From contig JAISCM010000275.1 in the NCBI GenBank assembly GCA_031265595.1, positions 1-7,305 of the forward strand: DNA of 7,305 nucleotides. Reading direction: 5' to 3'. Each line of letters begins with the position of its first letter. Position 1 is the stretch's first letter. The position numbers were made by a program, and so were the translations under genes. Below the pieces are notes generated by a model. The model saw only the letters and a program-made list of their open reading frames with translations, was not told where the DNA came from and did no database searches. The DNA comes from Tannerellaceae bacterium (GTDB lineage Bacteria > Bacteroidota > Bacteroidia > Bacteroidales > Tannerellaceae). Below, piece by piece: positions 4,829-7,305 of the stretch.

Positions 4829-5908
4829 ATGTCTACTCATTTAATAGCAGATATACATCTCGATCTTAGCATGAATGCGCTGGAATGGAACCGGGATTTA
4901 CGCGAGCCTGTAGCCGAAATAAACAGGCGGGAAGCCGGCCTGACCGATAAGCCGGACAGGGGCCATGCCACCATCTCGTTCGAGGAACTGAGGAAAGGAA
5001 ACATCGGCCTGGTAGTAGCTACACAGATAGGCCGATACGTGGCCCCGGACAATCCCTTGCCCGGCTGGCATTCGCCCGAACAAGCCTGGGCGCAGACGCA
5101 GGGACAGCTTGCCTGGTATAAAGCCATGGAAGAAGAGGGCCAGATGACCATGATCCGCACAAAGGAAGAACTGGACAGCCACCTGGCCTCGTGGAATAAC
5201 GAAGCCCCCGGCGGAAAGCAGCCCATCGGCTATCTGTTGAGCATCGAAGGGGCCGACTCATTCGTAACAGTAGGCCATCTGGAACGGGCGTATCAATACG
5301 GACTGAGAGCGGTAGGCCCGGCACACTATGGCCCCGGACGATACGCGAATGGCACCGATTCGAGCGGCCGGCTGAATGAACCGGGACAAGCCTTACTAAA
5401 GAAGATGGACGAGCTACAGATGATACTGGACGTAACGCACCTGAACGACGACGCCTTCTGGCACGCCTTAGAGGTATACAAAGGCCCCGTATGGGCAAGC
5501 CATAACAACTGCCGCACGTTCGTAAACCACAACCGCCAGTTCAGCGACGAAATGATAAAAGCCCTGATAGAACGAAACGCCGTGATAGGAATAGCCCTCG
5601 ACGCCTGGATGATGGTACCCGGCTGGGTACGCGGCGTATCCACCCCCAGAAACATGAACTGCAACCTGGAGATCATGGCAAACAACATCGACCATATCTG
5701 CCAATTAGCCGGAAACACCCGGTACGCCGCCATCGGCAGCGACCTGGACGGCGCCTTCGGCACAGAACAATGCCCCTACGACCTAAAGACCATCGCCGAC
5801 ATACAAAAAGTAGACGCCCTGCTAAAGAATAGAGGCTACACCGACCAGGATGTAGAGGCCATATTCAGCCGAAATGTAATCCACTTCATGCGTTCGGCCT
5901 TACCCTAA
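4829..5908 (+). CDS. Peptidase family M19 (renal-type) dipeptidase
   Basis: A 359-residue zinc dipeptidase. The full two-metal site of the M19 family is visible: His10 and Asp12 (DIHLDL), bridging Glu140 (SIEGADSF), His204 (DVTHL) and His225 (ASHNNCR), plus the catalytic-site Asp305 (GSDLDG). The spacing of the last two histidines (21 residues) equals that of human renal dipeptidase. It begins MSTHLIADIH with no signal peptide, so it should act in the cytoplasm. M19 enzymes cleave dipeptides and, unusually, accept a D residue at the C-terminal side; some members act on related N-acyl D-amino acids. As the last gene of an operon with a GntP-type permease and a D-amino-acid PLP enzyme, it could release a D-amino acid for breakdown. 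The exact dipeptide is unknown. No convincing terminator follows; the next promoter begins about 70 bases on. Confidence 0.92.
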   Translation: MSTHLIADIHLDLSMNALEWNRDLREPVAEINRREAGLTDKPDRGHATISFEELRKGNIGLVVATQIGRYVAPDNPLPGWHSPEQAWAQTQGQLAWYKAMEEEGQMTMIRTKEELDSHLASWNNEAPGGKQPIGYLLSIEGADSFVTVGHLERAYQYGLRAVGPAHYGPGRYANGTDSSGRLNEPGQALLKKMDELQMILDVTHLNDDAFWHALEVYKGPVWASHNNCRTFVNHNRQFSDEMIKALIERNAVIGIALDAWMMVPGWVRGVSTPRNMNCNLEIMANNIDHICQLAGNTRYAAIGSDLDGAFGTEQCPYDLKTIADIQKVDALLKNRGYTDQDVEAIFSRNVIHFMRSALP

Positions 5909-5952
5909 AGGCGAGACAGGGAAGCCCCAGTTTGTAAAAATGATAAAGGAAG

Positions 5953-5984
5953 ATGCTATTTTTAGAAAATATTTTGTATTTTTG
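5953..5984 (+). promoter_or_regulatory. Promoter of the right-hand membrane cassette
   Basis: TATTTTTG (5977-5984) fully matches the TAnnTTTG -7 box. The -33 box is weak (ATG at 5953-5955, 21 bases upstream). Transcription would start near 5991, giving a short leader of about 17 bases before the GTG start at 6008. The box marks a break between the G+C-richer operon to the left and the AT-rich genes to the right. Confidence 0.5.
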
Positions 5985-6007
5985 TAGCCTATTTTAAGCA
6001 TGTTACT

Positions 6008-6490
6008 GTGAAAGTTTTTATATCAAAAGAATTATATATCTGGATATTGGTGAATATACTATCGCCAATGGTTGTACCCTTGTGCTTTGCCTTGTTGATC
6101 AATCTTTTGGTAGATACAGGTACATATAAGGATTTTTATAATATGTTTGCATTGATTTTTAATGGAGGAGCTTATATCTTTCTGAGTTTATTTGTGCTTG
6201 CCAGCCTGATACCGCATTTTTTTGAGAAACCTTTTGAAGAGGAAGAGTCTTACCGCAGTATTTTAACGATGTATATACTTATTACAATAATAGTGCTTTT
6301 CATAACCTGCTTCCTTTATATCAGCTTTTTGTCATTCATACCAAGTGAGAATGCTATTTCTTTTGCGGAAAACAAACAAACGTCAGTAATTGTTACCCTT
6401 ATAGGTATAGTAGCTGCCATTGGATTCAAGGTTAAATTTTTAATATTACAAAAAACGGGGCATATATCAAATATGCACATACCTGATTGA
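6008..6490 (+). CDS. Four-helix integral membrane protein, unknown function
   Basis: A 160-residue protein with four predicted membrane helices at about residues 9-35, 44-70, 84-112 and 126-147. The polar parts are short: an acidic patch after helix 2 (EKPFEEEESY, 73-82), a loop before helix 4 (SENAISFAENKQTS, 113-126) and a polar tail (QKTGHISNMHIPD). I do not recognise the family. The GTG start at 6008 is chosen because the nearby ATG at 6000 hits a stop after three codons and the next in-frame ATG (codon 21) would delete part of helix 1. It is the first gene of an AT-rich unit; 34 A-rich bases separate it from the next small membrane protein gene. A transporter-like role cannot be claimed, since no substrate-binding motif is visible. 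Confidence 0.7.
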   Translation: MKVFISKELYIWILVNILSPMVVPLCFALLINLLVDTGTYKDFYNMFALIFNGGAYIFLSLFVLASLIPHFFEKPFEEEESYRSILTMYILITIIVLFITCFLYISFLSFIPSENAISFAENKQTSVIVTLIGIVAAIGFKVKFLILQKTGHISNMHIPD

Positions 6491-6524
6491 ATTTTAAATT
6501 AATAAACAAAAACAATAAAAACAA

Positions 6525-6746
6525 ATGAGCACAATCAGTATAATCATTTTAGTCGTAATGCTACTCTCTGTTGCTGTATGTTTCTGGGTGCTTTTTAAAG
6601 GGAAAAGAACAACGAATGTTGTGACTGTTCCATTATATAAATCCTCTGTCAACCAAATTCTCAATGAGAAGTATGAAAATGGCGGAGAAAGGCTTACTCA
6701 AAAACAACTTCTTGACAACACAGAATATGTTTTAAATGCTTTCTAA
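6525..6746 (+). CDS. Small single-helix membrane protein, unknown function
   Basis: A 73-residue protein: one N-terminal membrane helix (ISIIILVVMLLSVAVCFWVLF, about 4-24), a basic stop-transfer KGKR, then a 45-residue polar tail (VPLYKSSVNQILNEKYENGGERLTQKQLLDNTEYVLNAF). By the positive-inside rule the tail should be cytoplasmic. It has no lipobox or signal-peptidase site. The leader is very A-rich (AATAAACAAAAACAATAAAA), typical of Bacteroidetes translation initiation. Only 5 bases separate it from the next gene, so they are surely co-transcribed; the tail could anchor the downstream coiled-coil protein at the membrane, which is inference. Confidence 0.68.
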   Translation: MSTISIIILVVMLLSVAVCFWVLFKGKRTTNVVTVPLYKSSVNQILNEKYENGGERLTQKQLLDNTEYVLNAF

Positions 6747-6751
6747 CAGGA

Positions 6752-7305
6752 ATGAGCGATAATAGCAACCGGGCAGATTCTTCTAAAAAAGAGAATAAGG
6801 CTATTTCCGACTCTTTGCTAATCAATGGAAAGTTATATCCGGTCTCTGAACTTGAGCAAGAAATTGCACGTCTTGAAGAAGAAGTTGCACGTGCAAAAGA
6901 CGGGATCAGAGGCAAGGCAGATAAACTTATCTTTTTGAAAGTAGGCCTAAGAGAAGACTCTATTAAACAGCAATTCATCAAGTTCATTGAGCGAAAAGCC
7001 GAAACAGTAAAAGAGGCTGTATATCTGAATAAAGGTTTATTGCGGTTCGTAGTAAAGTCTTATTATGACGACATTCATAGATATAAAGATTATTGTGGTT
7101 CCAAATGGGCAAATGGTCATAAACAAGCAGCTTATACAATAAAGTGGATCGTGAGATTCAAACCTATTCAGATAAAGGAAAGCTATGACAATGAGAATGT
7201 CCTTACGAATGAAATAGTGGATATAAATTTAATCTTCGCATTGGTCTGCGCTTTCCCCTTCCTTAACAAGAATACTATTGATTTGATATTTCGCGAGAAA
7301 AGAGA
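6752..7305 (+). CDS. Coiled-coil protein, unknown function (3' end beyond window)
   Basis: An open reading frame from ATG 6752 to the window end, 184 codons without a stop, so the protein is partial at its C-terminus. Residues 1-20 are polar and probably disordered (SDNSNRADSSKKENK). LINGKLYPVSELEQEIARLE (23-42) begins a strong coiled coil running to about residue 50. A charged helical middle follows (to about 112), then YKDYCGSKWANGHKQAAYTI (111-130) with a cluster of aromatic and basic residues, and a hydrophobic stretch INLIFALVCAFPFL (158-171) too short to call a membrane helix with confidence. No known catalytic motif is seen and I do not recognise the family. It follows the small membrane protein gene by 5 bases. 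Base composition is AT-rich like its two neighbours and unlike the dipeptidase operon. Confidence 0.7.
   Translation, partial: MSDNSNRADSSKKENKAISDSLLINGKLYPVSELEQEIARLEEEVARAKDGIRGKADKLIFLKVGLREDSIKQQFIKFIERKAETVKEAVYLNKGLLRFVVKSYYDDIHRYKDYCGSKWANGHKQAAYTIKWIVRFKPIQIKESYDNENVLTNEIVDINLIFALVCAFPFLNKNTIDLIFREKR

Overview
The window looks chromosomal and comes from a member of the Bacteroidales (Bacteroides/Parabacteroides type). The signs are promoter boxes of the Bacteroidetes form (TTG, 19-21 bases, TAnnTTTG) at several sites, A-rich leaders instead of Shine-Dalgarno sequences, an initiator tRNA without an encoded CCA end, and a DUF5053-like protein, a family I know mainly from this group. 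The species cannot be fixed from the sequence alone.

Layout. Bases 1-540 carry no credible gene. They form a repeat element: two 75-base inverted arms (25-99 and 427-501) around a centre with four tandem copies, at an exact 22-base period, of a TTTCACA-NN-TGTGAAA palindrome. Bases 560-740 hold a strongly paired stretch ending in a T-rich tract, a candidate structured RNA. Next is a small AT-rich two-gene unit (835-1481) with a clear promoter: a 62-residue charged helical protein and a DUF5053-like protein with a probable C-terminal helix-turn-helix, closed by a terminator. Then comes a monocistronic initiator tRNA-fMet (1683-1754) with its own promoter and terminator.

The centre is a tight four-gene operon (1905-5908), visibly richer in G+C than its flanks: a GntP/DsdX-family permease, a RidA-family enamine deaminase, a fold-type III PLP enzyme of the D-threonine aldolase/D-serine dehydratase family, and a peptidase family M19 (renal-dipeptidase-like) dipeptidase. 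The members fit one pathway: import of a D-hydroxy amino acid such as D-serine, release of the same residue from dipeptides, zinc/PLP-dependent dehydration to 2-aminoacrylate, and RidA-assisted hydrolysis to pyruvate and ammonium. Family memberships are well supported; the D-serine assignment is inference.

The right end (6008-7305) is a second AT-rich unit with its own promoter: a four-helix membrane protein, a single-helix small membrane protein and a coiled-coil protein that runs off the window. None is recognised. Their tight spacing and shared composition suggest a co-transcribed, uncharacterised membrane-linked cassette.
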